NCBI GenBank assembly: GCA_030641665.1
Contig: DAOWHA010000048.1
Span: forward strand, 1 to 33,075
Source: JAGLTA01 sp023142625
GTDB taxonomy: Bacteria > Patescibacteriota > Patescibacteriia > JAACEG01
Direction: 5' to 3'
DNA: 33,075 nt
The position numbers and the translations under genes were made by a program. Positions within the stretch are counted from its first letter, which is position 1. Every line of letters begins with the position of its first letter. A model generated the notes under the pieces. That model was not told where the DNA came from, did no database searches, and saw only the letters and a program-made list of their open reading frames with translations. Shown here one piece after another: positions 16,510 to 24,999 of the stretch.

Positions 16510-17295
16510 ATGTTTATATATTTTTTTATTTTTGGAACAATTATCGGCAGTTTTTTGAATGTTATTATTTTTCGCTTGCGCGCGAAAAAACAATTTTTAA
16601 AAGGTCGTTCATGCTGCCCGAAATGCAAAAAAAAAATTATATGGTATGACAATATTCCTATTGTCAGTTTTTTAATTTTGCGCGGCAGATGCCGAAACTG
16701 CAAAACAAAAATTTCCTTCCAATATCCTTTAGTGGAATTATCCACGGGAATTTTATTTGTTATAATTTTTTTTCATAATTACCAATTACTATTTAATTTA
16801 TTAACCACCGATTACCGATTACTAATTACTATTTTTCGCGACTTATTTTTTGTTTCCGTTTTGATAATAATTTTTGTTTATGATCTGAAATATTATTTGA
16901 TTTTAGATAAAATTACTTTTCCTGCGATAATTATAGCATCAATTTTTAATTTACTGCTTGGATTTTCTTTGGCAAATATTTTAATCAGTGCTATAATAGG
17001 AGGCAGTTTTTTCTTAATTCAATTTTTAATTTCCAAAGGCAGGTGGATAGGCGGCGGAGATATCCGTTTAGGAATTTTAATGGGCGTTATGCTTGGATGG
17101 AAAATGGCGCTATTGGCAATTATGATCGCCTATATTATAGGAGCGATTATTAGCGTTATTCTGCTTACATTTAAAAAAAAGGGATTAAAAAGCCAAATTC
17201 CATTAGGAACATTTTTATCAGCAGCAACAATTATAGTAATGTTATATGGAAATGAAATTTTAGAATGGTACTTGGAGACTTTAACTCTGCATTGA
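16510..17295 (+). CDS. pilD: Prepilin peptidase (leader peptidase/N-methyltransferase)
   Basis: 261 residues, about seven or eight membrane helices. The enzyme removes the prepilin leader at the Gly|Phe bond and N-methylates the new end. Family features are GSFLNVIIFRL at the start, two zinc-type CxxC pairs (C36/C39 and C61/C64) in the methylase domain, aspartyl protease residues D125 (VYDLKYYLI) and D184 (GGGDIRLG), and IPLGTFLS near the end. Residues about 90-109 (NYQLLFNLLTTDYRLLITIF) are encoded by a word-like repeat and look inserted between two helices. A TAAAAT box seven bases before the ATG could mean a near-leaderless transcript. Confidence 0.92.
   Translation: MFIYFFIFGTIIGSFLNVIIFRLRAKKQFLKGRSCCPKCKKKIIWYDNIPIVSFLILRGRCRNCKTKISFQYPLVELSTGILFVIIFFHNYQLLFNLLTTDYRLLITIFRDLFFVSVLIIIFVYDLKYYLILDKITFPAIIIASIFNLLLGFSLANILISAIIGGSFFLIQFLISKGRWIGGGDIRLGILMGVMLGWKMALLAIMIAYIIGAIISVILLTFKKKGLKSQIPLGTFLSAATIIVMLYGNEILEWYLETLTLH
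16777..16835. repeat. Word repeat inside pilD
   Basis: Repeated words ATTACCAATTACTATTT, ACCGATTACCGATTA and CTAATTACTATTT lie side by side, encoding the NYQLLF...TDYRLLIT segment of the peptidase. The reading frame continues through. Confidence 0.65.
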
Positions 17296-17352
17296 TTTGA
17301 CTGCTAATTTTTATATTTCTATGCTTTTATATTTCTATGTTTTAATGCTTAA

Positions 17353-17892
17353 ATGTTTTGTATGTTATTTAAAAATAATAAAGGTTTTACTATAATTGAG
17401 TTGCTCGCATCTATTGTAATACTTACTATTATTACATCGTTTTCTATAGTTAGTTTTAATACATGGGGAAGAAACGAGGATTTAAGGCAAAGCGCTAGAT
17501 GGCTGGCTGATAATATTCGCAGTGTCCAGACAAAAAGCTTGTCAGGAGAAATGTTTAATGGGGATTCGCCGTATGGATATGGAGTATATTTTTCAAATAC
17601 AGACACTTCTTCCTATGTATTATTCGCCGATCTAGACAACGATTCTATTTATGATGTTGCGGACGGGGAACTTATTGATACCTATAATTTAACTGACAAT
17701 GTTTTAACTTCTGCCATAACTCCGATTTCTGCCGGCGAACTTACAATTATTTTTAAGGCGCCTGACGCGAAAATTTACATCAATCAAAATATATTAGCCG
17801 ACAGCGCTCAAATAGAATTAACTCATAACATTACTGCTGATAATAAAATTATAGAAATCAGAAGAATTACAGGAAGAATAGATATTCAGTAA
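17353..17892 (+). CDS. Minor prepilin, FimT/GspH-like
   Basis: 179 residues. The leader ends KNNKG, cleavage before F12, then FTIIELLASIVILTIITSFSIVSF with Glu at +5. The following SARWLADNIRSVQTKSLSG region and the mainly beta C-terminus (LFADLDNDSIYD, IEIRRITGRIDIQ) resemble FimT/GspH minor pseudopilins, which help start pilus assembly at the inner membrane. An ATG at 17362 is an equally plausible start. It heads a run of four tightly spaced prepilin-type genes after pilD. Confidence 0.82.
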   Translation: MFCMLFKNNKGFTIIELLASIVILTIITSFSIVSFNTWGRNEDLRQSARWLADNIRSVQTKSLSGEMFNGDSPYGYGVYFSNTDTSSYVLFADLDNDSIYDVADGELIDTYNLTDNVLTSAITPISAGELTIIFKAPDAKIYINQNILADSAQIELTHNITADNKIIEIRRITGRIDIQ

Positions 17893-17935
17893 AAAATTGA
17901 AATTTATTTATAAAATAAAAATTTATAAAGTATAT

Positions 17936-18571
17936 ATGATTAATATAAAATCCTGCCAAAGAGGGCAGGGACTTATTGAGGTTATAGCGGCCATTGCCAT
18001 TATTACAATTAGTCTGTCCGCGATTATTTCATTAATAGTAATAGGTTTATCTGCTAACAGAGAAAGCCGCTGCAGAGTTATATCAACAAATTTAGCGCGC
18101 GAAGCGATTGAGGTGGCAAGAAATAAAAGGGATAGCAATTGGCTTGATATAGAAGCGGGAACCGCCGGAGCTGATTGGGACAGCGCTCTTTATGATGATG
18201 ATGATTATTCTGCCATTTTAAAATTTGACGAAGGCGAGGAAAATAATAATTTTGATGATTGGGATTTTCAATTTCAGCCAGACAATATTAGCGATAATGA
18301 TTGCAAGTTATATTTTAAAAATGGTATTTATAAACAAGATAAAAATGTTATAATTGATGGAGTTTTAACAAAATATTCTCGTTTAATATTGTTAAATCCT
18401 ATTTGCGAACTTATTTCTGACGGCAGCGAATCAATTGTAAGCGATGGCGTAAAATGCAATGATATAGGAGGATTTAAAATAGGAATTCAGGTGATCTCGC
18501 AAGTTGATTGGCTTGAATCTGGCAGAGAACATAGTTTATTATTAGAAGATAGGCTGTATAATTGGAAATAA
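17936..18571 (+). CDS. Minor prepilin, PilV-like
   Basis: 211 residues from the ATG at 17936. A TTG at 17897 would add 13 residues rich in Lys, Ile and Tyr and lengthen the leader without gain. Leader MINIKSCQRG, cleavage before Q11, then QGLIEVIAAIAIITISLSAIISLIVIGLS with Glu at +5; glutamine at +1 in place of phenylalanine is a variant. AREAIEVARNKRDSNWL after the helix is common to PilV-like proteins of these bacteria. The Asp-rich middle (YDDDDYS, DEGEENNNFDDWD) is acidic. Confidence 0.8.
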   Translation: MINIKSCQRGQGLIEVIAAIAIITISLSAIISLIVIGLSANRESRCRVISTNLAREAIEVARNKRDSNWLDIEAGTAGADWDSALYDDDDYSAILKFDEGEENNNFDDWDFQFQPDNISDNDCKLYFKNGIYKQDKNVIIDGVLTKYSRLILLNPICELISDGSESIVSDGVKCNDIGGFKIGIQVISQVDWLESGREHSLLLEDRLYNWK

Positions 18572-18575
18572 AACT

Positions 18576-19160
18576 ATGAATTTTATGAATAAAAATTTTA
18601 TAAAAGAGCAGGGCGGTTTTACTTTAATGGAGATGGTGATTGTGCTTGCTCTTTTTACCACATCTTCCGTAATTGTTGCTGATATATTTATTACCTTAAT
18701 CAATACTCAGCGTAAAATTATTGCGCAGCAAAAAATTTTAGCAGAAGCGCGCTACTCAATAGATATAATATCGCGTAATATTAGAATGGGAACAATATCT
18801 TACAGTGATTACAGTTCAGTAGAGACGCCTTATGAAGAAGAATTATACCTTAAAGACATAGATGATAATAAAATTTTTTTCAAATCAAGCAATACTGATT
18901 GTCCGACAGGAATAGCCAAATGTTTAATAATGAGCATAGATGAAGGGGCGAACTGGGAAAGCATAACTTCTAAAAATATAGAGATTCAAGATATAAGATT
19001 TTATATAAGACCGACAAACGATCCTTTTGATGATGGTGATCCAAATATACAGCCGCGCGTCACTGTTTTATTGAATATAAAGAGTAGTTCCGCGTTTTCT
19101 AATTATCAGTCAGAAATAGCGCTGCAATCAACATTATCTACTAGAATATATAATAGATAA
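18576..19160 (+). CDS. Minor prepilin, PilW/ComGF-like
   Basis: 194 residues. Leader ending KEQGG, cleavage before F15, then FTLMEMVIVLALFTTSSVIVADIF with Glu at +5 (E19). After the helix, ARYSIDIISRNIRMG is typical of PilW/PulJ-like pseudopilins. It starts four bases after the PilV-like gene ends, so co-translation is likely. PilW-type proteins form part of the pilus-initiating tip complex; that role here is inferred from the family. Confidence 0.8.
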   Translation: MNFMNKNFIKEQGGFTLMEMVIVLALFTTSSVIVADIFITLINTQRKIIAQQKILAEARYSIDIISRNIRMGTISYSDYSSVETPYEEELYLKDIDDNKIFFKSSNTDCPTGIAKCLIMSIDEGANWESITSKNIEIQDIRFYIRPTNDPFDDGDPNIQPRVTVLLNIKSSSAFSNYQSEIALQSTLSTRIYNR

Positions 19161-19175
19161 TAAATTTTAAATAAA

Positions 19176-19955
19176 ATGCAATATTTAAAAGAACAATCAG
19201 GAACAGTTATTTTATTAGGAGTTATTATAACGATGATAATATTAATTATCGGATCAGGCATTAGCGTTTTAGTGATTTCGGAAATTAAACAATCAAGAAG
19301 TTTTGATAAATCCGTGACAGCATATTATTTAGCTGAATATGGGGTAGAGGACGGTTTATACGAAGTGCGAAAACGCGGGAAAAGCATAAATAATATCAAT
19401 GAGAGCAATGTATCGGCCGCAAACGGATCGTGGAGTAGAACAGGGTCTGACAAAAGAGACGAGGTCGCCACTAATTTATTAAGTAATAATGAATATATAT
19501 TGGTAAATTTATATGATTTTAATGCAGTTGATACCGATGGAATAAACGATTATCATGCAAATATAGACGCAATAACAATTGAATGCCAAAATTTATCAAG
19601 TTCAACTGCAGATATAGCTAGAGTTTTAGTAGAATTTTTTGAGTTGAATTTAGATAGTATGAATTTAGAATCATCCAGTGGCATAATTCCAAATCCATCT
19701 GTTCATTTTTGCAAAGATCCAGGAGATACAAGTTATACCGCTTATGGCAATACATCTATTACGACAAATAAAGCATTGCAAATTAAAATTACAGCTATCG
19801 GAGATGCGTATAGTTTAATTTTTAAAGCATGTTTAGATAACTCATGTCTTGCGCCAGCGCAAATTATGGATAAACAAATTATTAAATCATCGGGAACTTA
19901 TATTCAAACAAAAGCAGGATTGCAGGCGGAAATGGAATTAGAGCCGCCATGGTAG
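19176..19955 (+). CDS. PilX-like pilus assembly protein
   Basis: 259 residues. A short N-terminus MQYLKEQSG precedes a single transmembrane helix (TVILLGVIITMIILIIGSGISVLVISEI), then SVTAYYLAEYGVEDGLYEVRKRG, which corresponds to the 'A..AAE.G.E...' segment after the helix in PilX N-terminal domains. It lacks the Phe+1/Glu+5 prepilin signature, as PilX-type proteins often do. The remainder is beta-rich with a cysteine pair near residue 230. Last gene of the pilus locus, convergent with ftsQ. No clear terminator follows. Confidence 0.7.
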   Translation: MQYLKEQSGTVILLGVIITMIILIIGSGISVLVISEIKQSRSFDKSVTAYYLAEYGVEDGLYEVRKRGKSINNINESNVSAANGSWSRTGSDKRDEVATNLLSNNEYILVNLYDFNAVDTDGINDYHANIDAITIECQNLSSSTADIARVLVEFFELNLDSMNLESSSGIIPNPSVHFCKDPGDTSYTAYGNTSITTNKALQIKITAIGDAYSLIFKACLDNSCLAPAQIMDKQIIKSSGTYIQTKAGLQAEMELEPPW

Positions 19956-20052
19956 CGAGATAAAATTATTTATTATGCGTCGTACAATATACATTATACG
20001 ACCCTTAATTTGCAATAATCAGCGATAAAAGATATATGTGTTAAAAAATTGA

Positions 20053-20880
20053 TTATTTTTTATATTTATAGTATACTTTATCAAACTTCATATCAATATA
20101 TTCTAAATTATTTATATTATTTATTATTTCATTTTTTAAAATTTTATTCAATTTGCCAATCTGTTCATTTATATCTTTATTTAAATCAAAATAAATTTTA
20201 AAATTCTGAAAATTAACTATTATTTGATATTTTTCATCATTTGCAGCCAATCTGCATCGCTGACCGCTATTTTTTAAAAAATCGCATATTGTATCAATAA
20301 TTTTTATATTATTAACATTAGGCAAAAAATCAATTAGTTTAGAGTTAGATAAAATTTGCGGCAAATAATCAAAAGCGCCTAAATCAGATTCGTTGATTTC
20401 TTCAATAATAAACCCTTGTTTGTCTAATAAATTATGCTTATTGTTGATTATTAAAATAAATTTAGGCTGCTTCTCCGCAATTTTAATGTTTAATTCATTG
20501 GGATATTTTTTAATAATTTTAATATTATCTAAATTAAATTTTTCTTTAAGCAGAAATTCTAAATATTTTTCTTTAATAAGCCAATAATTGTCAGGTTGTA
20601 TTATAAAAAATATTTTTTGATCAAACGCCTCCTCTCTTAATGTTAATAAAATTTTTTCGGTTTTAATTTTTTCATTTCCATTAATTGTAATATTGTTAAT
20701 TTGAAAATATTTATTAAACATAAGAAAATAAGTTGCCGCTGTTATTATTAATAAAAAGAAAAACAGAAGAAACAGAAATAAAATTTTTTTCTTTTTGCGC
20801 ATCCAGTCCTTTTTGCTCCTAAATATTTTATTAGGACGCCTATTTTTAACATAATCCCTTTTTTTATAATTTTTTCTCAT
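20053..20880 (-). CDS. ftsQ: Cell division protein FtsQ/DivIB
   Basis: 275 residues. A strongly basic cytoplasmic N-terminus (1-34) is followed by one membrane helix (about 33-54), a POTRA domain (FQINNITINGNEKIKTEKILLTL..., about 58-125 ending KKYPNELNIKIAEKQPK) and an extracytoplasmic FtsQ domain with LLDKQGFIIEE and LPQIL. FtsQ/DivIB stabilises the FtsB-FtsL-FtsW-FtsI division complex. Its ATG is only four bases from the divergent corA ATG, so at least one promoter must lie inside the other gene. An inner ATG at 20802 would remove the basic tail. Confidence 0.8.
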   Translation of the reverse strand: MRKNYKKRDYVKNRRPNKIFRSKKDWMRKKKKILFLFLLFFFLLIITAATYFLMFNKYFQINNITINGNEKIKTEKILLTLREEAFDQKIFFIIQPDNYWLIKEKYLEFLLKEKFNLDNIKIIKKYPNELNIKIAEKQPKFILIINNKHNLLDKQGFIIEEINESDLGAFDYLPQILSNSKLIDFLPNVNNIKIIDTICDFLKNSGQRCRLAANDEKYQIIVNFQNFKIYFDLNKDINEQIGKLNKILKNEIINNINNLEYIDMKFDKVYYKYKK

Positions 20881-20884
20881 ATAT

Positions 20885-21829
20885 ATGTCTATACAAATTA
20901 TTGAAAATAAAATCAGTCATAATAAAACATTGCGCTGGATAAATATTACTAACGCTAAAAAAAATGAAATTAAATATTTAAAAGACAAGTTTAATTTTAC
21001 TTTAAAAAATTTAAGGGACTCCCTGAGCCATGTGCGATCCCAAAGGCTGATTATTGAAGAATATTCTAACTATCTTTTTTTAATATTTCATTTTCCTGTT
21101 TTTAATAAAGAAAAAAACGAAGTCATAGGCAAAGAAATAGACTGTTTTATCAGCAAAAATTATTTAATTACCATTCATAACAATAAAAACAGAAGTTTAA
21201 ATAATTTATTCAGCCTATGCAGAAAAGACCAAGATACGCGCGATAATTATATGGGGAAAGATCCGCTGTTTCTGTTTTATGAAATTTTAAACAGAACTTT
21301 TGACCAATGTTTTTTTATTTTAGATACGCTGAATATAAAAATTTCCGAAGTGGAAGAAAAAATTTTTTTAAGCCGCCAGCGCGAAAGCATTGATGATATT
21401 TTAATGCTAAAGCATAATATTATAAATTTTAGCCGAATTATGCAGTCGCATAAAAACACTCTAAAAAAAATATTTCAATGCAATAATAAAAAAATTTTTT
21501 CAAGCTGCCAGATAAAATCGCATAATAATTTAATACGGAACACTAAAGATATATGGGAAATAGCGCAAAGCCAAAAAGAGATGATTGAAGCGCTGGAATA
21601 TACTAATGATTCAATGCTTTCTTATAAAATGGGAAACATAATGAAAACTTTAACAATATTTTCAGTAATCGTATTTCCTTTAACCCTGTTTGCCGCTATT
21701 TTTGGAATGAATACGATAAATGGAATGCCATTAACAGAGACAGAAAACGGTTTTTGGATTATTATTTTAGCAATGGCCGCGGGAACTGCCTTGATGTTTT
21801 TAATATTTAAAAAGAAAAAATGGCTTTAA
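20885..21829 (+). CDS. corA: CorA-type Mg2+/Co2+ transporter
   Basis: 314 residues, the family's usual size. An N-terminal cytoplasmic alpha/beta domain (IDCFISKNYLITIHN) is followed by a long helical stalk (residues about 130-250) and two C-terminal membrane helices; the first ends in the diagnostic GMN (YGMNF-type loop, here FGMNTINGMPLTE). CorA pentamers import magnesium down the membrane potential. The cytoplasmic Lys-rich tail KKKKWL is typical. It converges with recJ, with ten bases between the stops. Confidence 0.9.
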   Translation: MSIQIIENKISHNKTLRWINITNAKKNEIKYLKDKFNFTLKNLRDSLSHVRSQRLIIEEYSNYLFLIFHFPVFNKEKNEVIGKEIDCFISKNYLITIHNNKNRSLNNLFSLCRKDQDTRDNYMGKDPLFLFYEILNRTFDQCFFILDTLNIKISEVEEKIFLSRQRESIDDILMLKHNIINFSRIMQSHKNTLKKIFQCNNKKIFSSCQIKSHNNLIRNTKDIWEIAQSQKEMIEALEYTNDSMLSYKMGNIMKTLTIFSVIVFPLTLFAAIFGMNTINGMPLTETENGFWIIILAMAAGTALMFLIFKKKKWL

Positions 21830-21839
21830 TTTTCAATTT

Positions 21840-23555
21840 TCAATTAATGATTCGTAAATCAATAACTTTTAATTGCAGTTCCCTATTCCCATTCCAGCGA
21901 TTATCATCTATATTATACGCTAAATCAATAAAGTTTCCCGCTTTAAGCCGTCCGCGCCAATTTTTGGCTATGCCAAAGCCGATGCAGTCTAAATTGCAAT
22001 TTGCCGCGTTGCTGTGGCTGTTCACAAAAATTTTAAGGTGATTTCCGTTCTGTCCCACTTCTTTAGAGGACAAAACTTTTAAATTTCGAGTTAAAAAAAT
22101 CGGCTGCTGATTTGCCTGTCCGAACGGTCTGAATTTGTTTAATTCATCAAACATCTGCCAAGTAATCTGGTTTAATTTAATTTCCGCCGCGATGTTTATT
22201 GTCGCAATCAAATCTTTATTTTGCAATTTTTCGCCGGCTAAATTTAAAATTTTTTTTTGAAATTCAGGAAACATTTTTTTATCTTTTAAAGTAAAGCCGC
22301 ATGCTTGGCTATGCCCTCCAAAATTTGAGAATAGACTTTTTAGATTTTCCAATGCTTCAATAAGATTAAATTTTGAAATACTGCGGCCAGAACCAATAAT
22401 TTTTCCGTCTTTTTCAGTTAAAACTAATGATGGGCGATTATACAGACTTGTTATTTTTCCGGCAATCAATCCTAAAATGCCGATTAAACAATCGTCTTTA
22501 AAGAATATTATCGCTTTTTCGTTCGGACTATCCCCTATTTCACTGATTATTTCTTTGGTAATTCTGTCTGTTAATTTTTGCCGATCGCTGTTCGTGTTGT
22601 TTAATTCATCTGCTAAACCTTCGGCTTTTTCTTGTGATTTAGACATTAATAATCTATATGCCGCATTAGCATGATTCATTCTGCCGGCAGCGTTAATTCT
22701 TGGAGACAATTGAAATGCGACATTATAACTGTCAAGAGCGTCTCTGTTTATTGACGCTTTTTTAATTAAAGTTTTTAACCCTTCCCTTTTTGTTTTATTT
22801 AAAACAATCAATCCATATTTAACTATTATCCTATTCTCTTCTAAAAGAGGGACACAATCCGCGATGGTTCCGATGGCGGCTAAATCAAGCATCCATTTTT
22901 CAAAAGCAGCAGCGAAAAATTTTTTTTCTTCGCCGAATTCTTTTAACAAGATCTGTGATAGCTTAAAAGCGACCCCTACCCCGGCTAATTCTTTAAACGG
23001 GTAATTTTTATCCGCCTGTGGGTTTAAAATTAAGCATTTCGGCAATTTTTTTGGCGGTGTATGGTGATCTGTAATAATAATTTCCATTTTTAAGTTTTTA
23101 GCAAATTCAACCTCTTGAAAATTACTGATTCCGCAGTCAACCGTAATTATCAATTTAGCGCCTTTTCCAGCAATAATTTCAATCGCTTTATTGTTTAGTC
23201 CGTACCCTTCATTTTCGCGATGCGGAATATAAATATCGCAATCAGCGCCGATTTTTTTCAAGCAAGAGATTAAAAGCACTGACGAAGTTACTCCGTCCGC
23301 GTCATAATCGCCATATACAAAAATTTTTTCTTTTTTTTTAACCGCCTCTTTAATTCTGGCGGCTATTTTTTTTATGTCTGAAAACAAAAAAGGACTGTGA
23401 AGTTTTTCATAGTCTGGCGATAAAAATTCATCAATCTTTTTCTGCTCAATAATTCCCCTGCTGTGTAATAATTGTAAGATAATAGGATTGATTTCAGAAA
23501 ATTTATCAATAAATTTTTGGTTAATTATTTCGGCTATTTGCCACTTTTTTCGCAT
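21840..23555 (-). CDS. recJ: Single-stranded-DNA exonuclease RecJ
   Basis: 571 residues from the ATG at 23555. The open frame continues upstream to 23648, but those 31 codons run into a foldback repeat, so the inner start MRKKWQIAEI is preferred. RecJ degrades 5' single-stranded ends in recombination and repair. DHH-family motifs are present: VYGDYDADGVTSS (motif I, 80-92), IITVDCGISN, IITDHHTPP (motif III, about 155), NPQADKNYPFKELAGVGVAFKL, and the DHHA1 part with INAAGRMNHANAA and FGGHSQACGFTL. A C-terminal OB-like domain follows. Confidence 0.93.
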   Translation of the reverse strand: MRKKWQIAEIINQKFIDKFSEINPIILQLLHSRGIIEQKKIDEFLSPDYEKLHSPFLFSDIKKIAARIKEAVKKKEKIFVYGDYDADGVTSSVLLISCLKKIGADCDIYIPHRENEGYGLNNKAIEIIAGKGAKLIITVDCGISNFQEVEFAKNLKMEIIITDHHTPPKKLPKCLILNPQADKNYPFKELAGVGVAFKLSQILLKEFGEEKKFFAAAFEKWMLDLAAIGTIADCVPLLEENRIIVKYGLIVLNKTKREGLKTLIKKASINRDALDSYNVAFQLSPRINAAGRMNHANAAYRLLMSKSQEKAEGLADELNNTNSDRQKLTDRITKEIISEIGDSPNEKAIIFFKDDCLIGILGLIAGKITSLYNRPSLVLTEKDGKIIGSGRSISKFNLIEALENLKSLFSNFGGHSQACGFTLKDKKMFPEFQKKILNLAGEKLQNKDLIATINIAAEIKLNQITWQMFDELNKFRPFGQANQQPIFLTRNLKVLSSKEVGQNGNHLKIFVNSHSNAANCNLDCIGFGIAKNWRGRLKAGNFIDLAYNIDDNRWNGNRELQLKVIDLRIIN

Positions 23556-23589
23556 AAAAAATAATTTAATGATGAGTATTTTCCCCTTC

Positions 23590-23751
23590 CTGTCTTTGTG
23601 AGGAGCCGAACGAAAACGCAGTGAGAGAGAGCGACGAAGCAATCTCATTACTGAGCGAAAAAGTCTATAATTACAAACATTTTTACATAAACAATGAGAT
23701 TGCTTCGTCGCACCTCATTCGCTACGCTTATTCGCCTCCTCGTAAAGACAG
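23590..23751. repeat. Foldback element, family i, copy 2
   Basis: Starts CTGTCTTTGTGAGGAGCCGAA and ends CCTCCTCGTAAAGACAG. Inner arms carry GACGAAGCAATCTCATTACT and AATGAGATTGCTTCGTC. It lies between recJ and leuC and extends recJ's open frame artificially. Confidence 0.85.
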
Positions 23752-23814
23752 GTGATTTTTTGTTAATTAAAAGAAAAATAAATAAAACAAAAACTTAATT
23801 AAAATACTATAATT

Positions 23815-24996
23815 TTAAACCCCAACAATCCGTCCCTCTAATGCCGAGGCTGCCACAATTATCGGCGAAGCTAGATAGACTTCGCTTTCGGGGTGCCCCA
23901 TTCTGCCGACAAAATTGCGGTTGGAAGTAGAAACGCATTTTTCGCCTTTTGCCAAGACGCCCATATGTCCGCCAAGGCATGGTCCGCAAGTCGGGGTGGA
24001 AAATATGCAGCCAGCATTGATAAAAATTTCTATCAGCCCTTCTCGAAGGCATTTTTTATAAATATCCGTTGTCGCTGGAATTACAATAGTTCGGCATTTC
24101 ACTTTTTTACCTTTTAAAATATCTGCCGCCTGCTTTAAATCTGAAAATCTGCCGTTTGTGCAAGAGCCGATAAATGCCTGGTCTATTTTAATATTGTCTT
24201 TTTCCGCCTCGCTAATCGGCTTGCCGTTGGAAGGCAGATGCGGATAAGCAACTATCGGTTCTAAATCAGAAATGTCAAAATTATAAATTTTTTCATAATC
24301 GCAGCCTTTATCAGAAAAATATTCTTCAGTTTCAATAATTCCGTTTTTAGCGCCAGCTTCAATCGCCATATTGCAGATTGTTAATTTTTCCTCTTCGCTC
24401 ATTTGCTCAATAGCCTCTCCGCCAAATTCCATCGCTTTGTATTGTGCACCGTCAACGCCAGTCTGTTTTATAATAAACAGAATAACATCTTTCGCGGTTG
24501 TTTCAGGCTTTAATTTTCCCGTAATATTAAAACGGATAGTATTAGGAATCTTGAACCATAATTTTCCAGTAGCTAAAACAAAAGCGCAATCTGTTGATCC
24601 AATCCCAGTAGAAAAACACCCGAGCGCGCCATAAGTGCAAGTATGCGAATCCGCGCCGACCACGACCATCCCTGGCTTAATATGACCCTGTTCAGGCAGA
24701 ATTGCGTGGCAAATCCCATGACAGCCTAATTTATAATGATGCTTAATTCCCTGCTCTTCCGCCCAGTCGTTCAGTTCTTTTGCGAGCTGGGCGCTTTTAA
24801 TATCTTTATTCGGCACAAAATGATCAGGAGTGACAACGATTTTATCAGGATTCCAAACTTTTTTTATGCCTTTCTTTTTTAACATTTTAAGCGCTGGCGG
24901 TGTTGTCACATCGTGGCACATTATCAGATCAATCTCTTTGTCAATCAACTCGCCTGCTTTTCCGCCTAAAATTTTTTCTGTAATTGTTTTTTCCAT
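23815..24996 (-). CDS. leuC: 3-isopropylmalate dehydratase large subunit
   Basis: 393 residues, the compact HacA/LeuC form of the aconitase family. With a small subunit (LeuD) it isomerises 2- to 3-isopropylmalate. The three 4Fe-4S cysteines are visible: GSCTNGR (near 277) and CGPC (near 337). Other motifs are PDHFVPNKD, GADSHTCTYGALGCFSTGIGSTD, ATGKLWFKIP and STSNRNFVGRMGHPESEVYLASP. It begins three bases after leuA. No leuD or leuB follows; the next element is a foldback repeat. Homoaconitase-like activity cannot be excluded by sequence, but leuA next door supports leucine synthesis. Confidence 0.9.
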   Translation of the reverse strand: MEKTITEKILGGKAGELIDKEIDLIMCHDVTTPPALKMLKKKGIKKVWNPDKIVVTPDHFVPNKDIKSAQLAKELNDWAEEQGIKHHYKLGCHGICHAILPEQGHIKPGMVVVGADSHTCTYGALGCFSTGIGSTDCAFVLATGKLWFKIPNTIRFNITGKLKPETTAKDVILFIIKQTGVDGAQYKAMEFGGEAIEQMSEEEKLTICNMAIEAGAKNGIIETEEYFSDKGCDYEKIYNFDISDLEPIVAYPHLPSNGKPISEAEKDNIKIDQAFIGSCTNGRFSDLKQAADILKGKKVKCRTIVIPATTDIYKKCLREGLIEIFINAGCIFSTPTCGPCLGGHMGVLAKGEKCVSTSNRNFVGRMGHPESEVYLASPIIVAASALEGRIVGV

Positions 24997-24999
24997 ATT

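Noticed and set aside
23556..23648. N-terminal extension of recJ
   Set aside because: These codons come mostly from foldback repeat copy 2; the inner ATG gives the usual RecJ start.
23807..24052. Second minus-strand frame within leuC
   Set aside because: It is an out-of-frame shadow; leuC itself is intact with all iron-sulfur cysteines.
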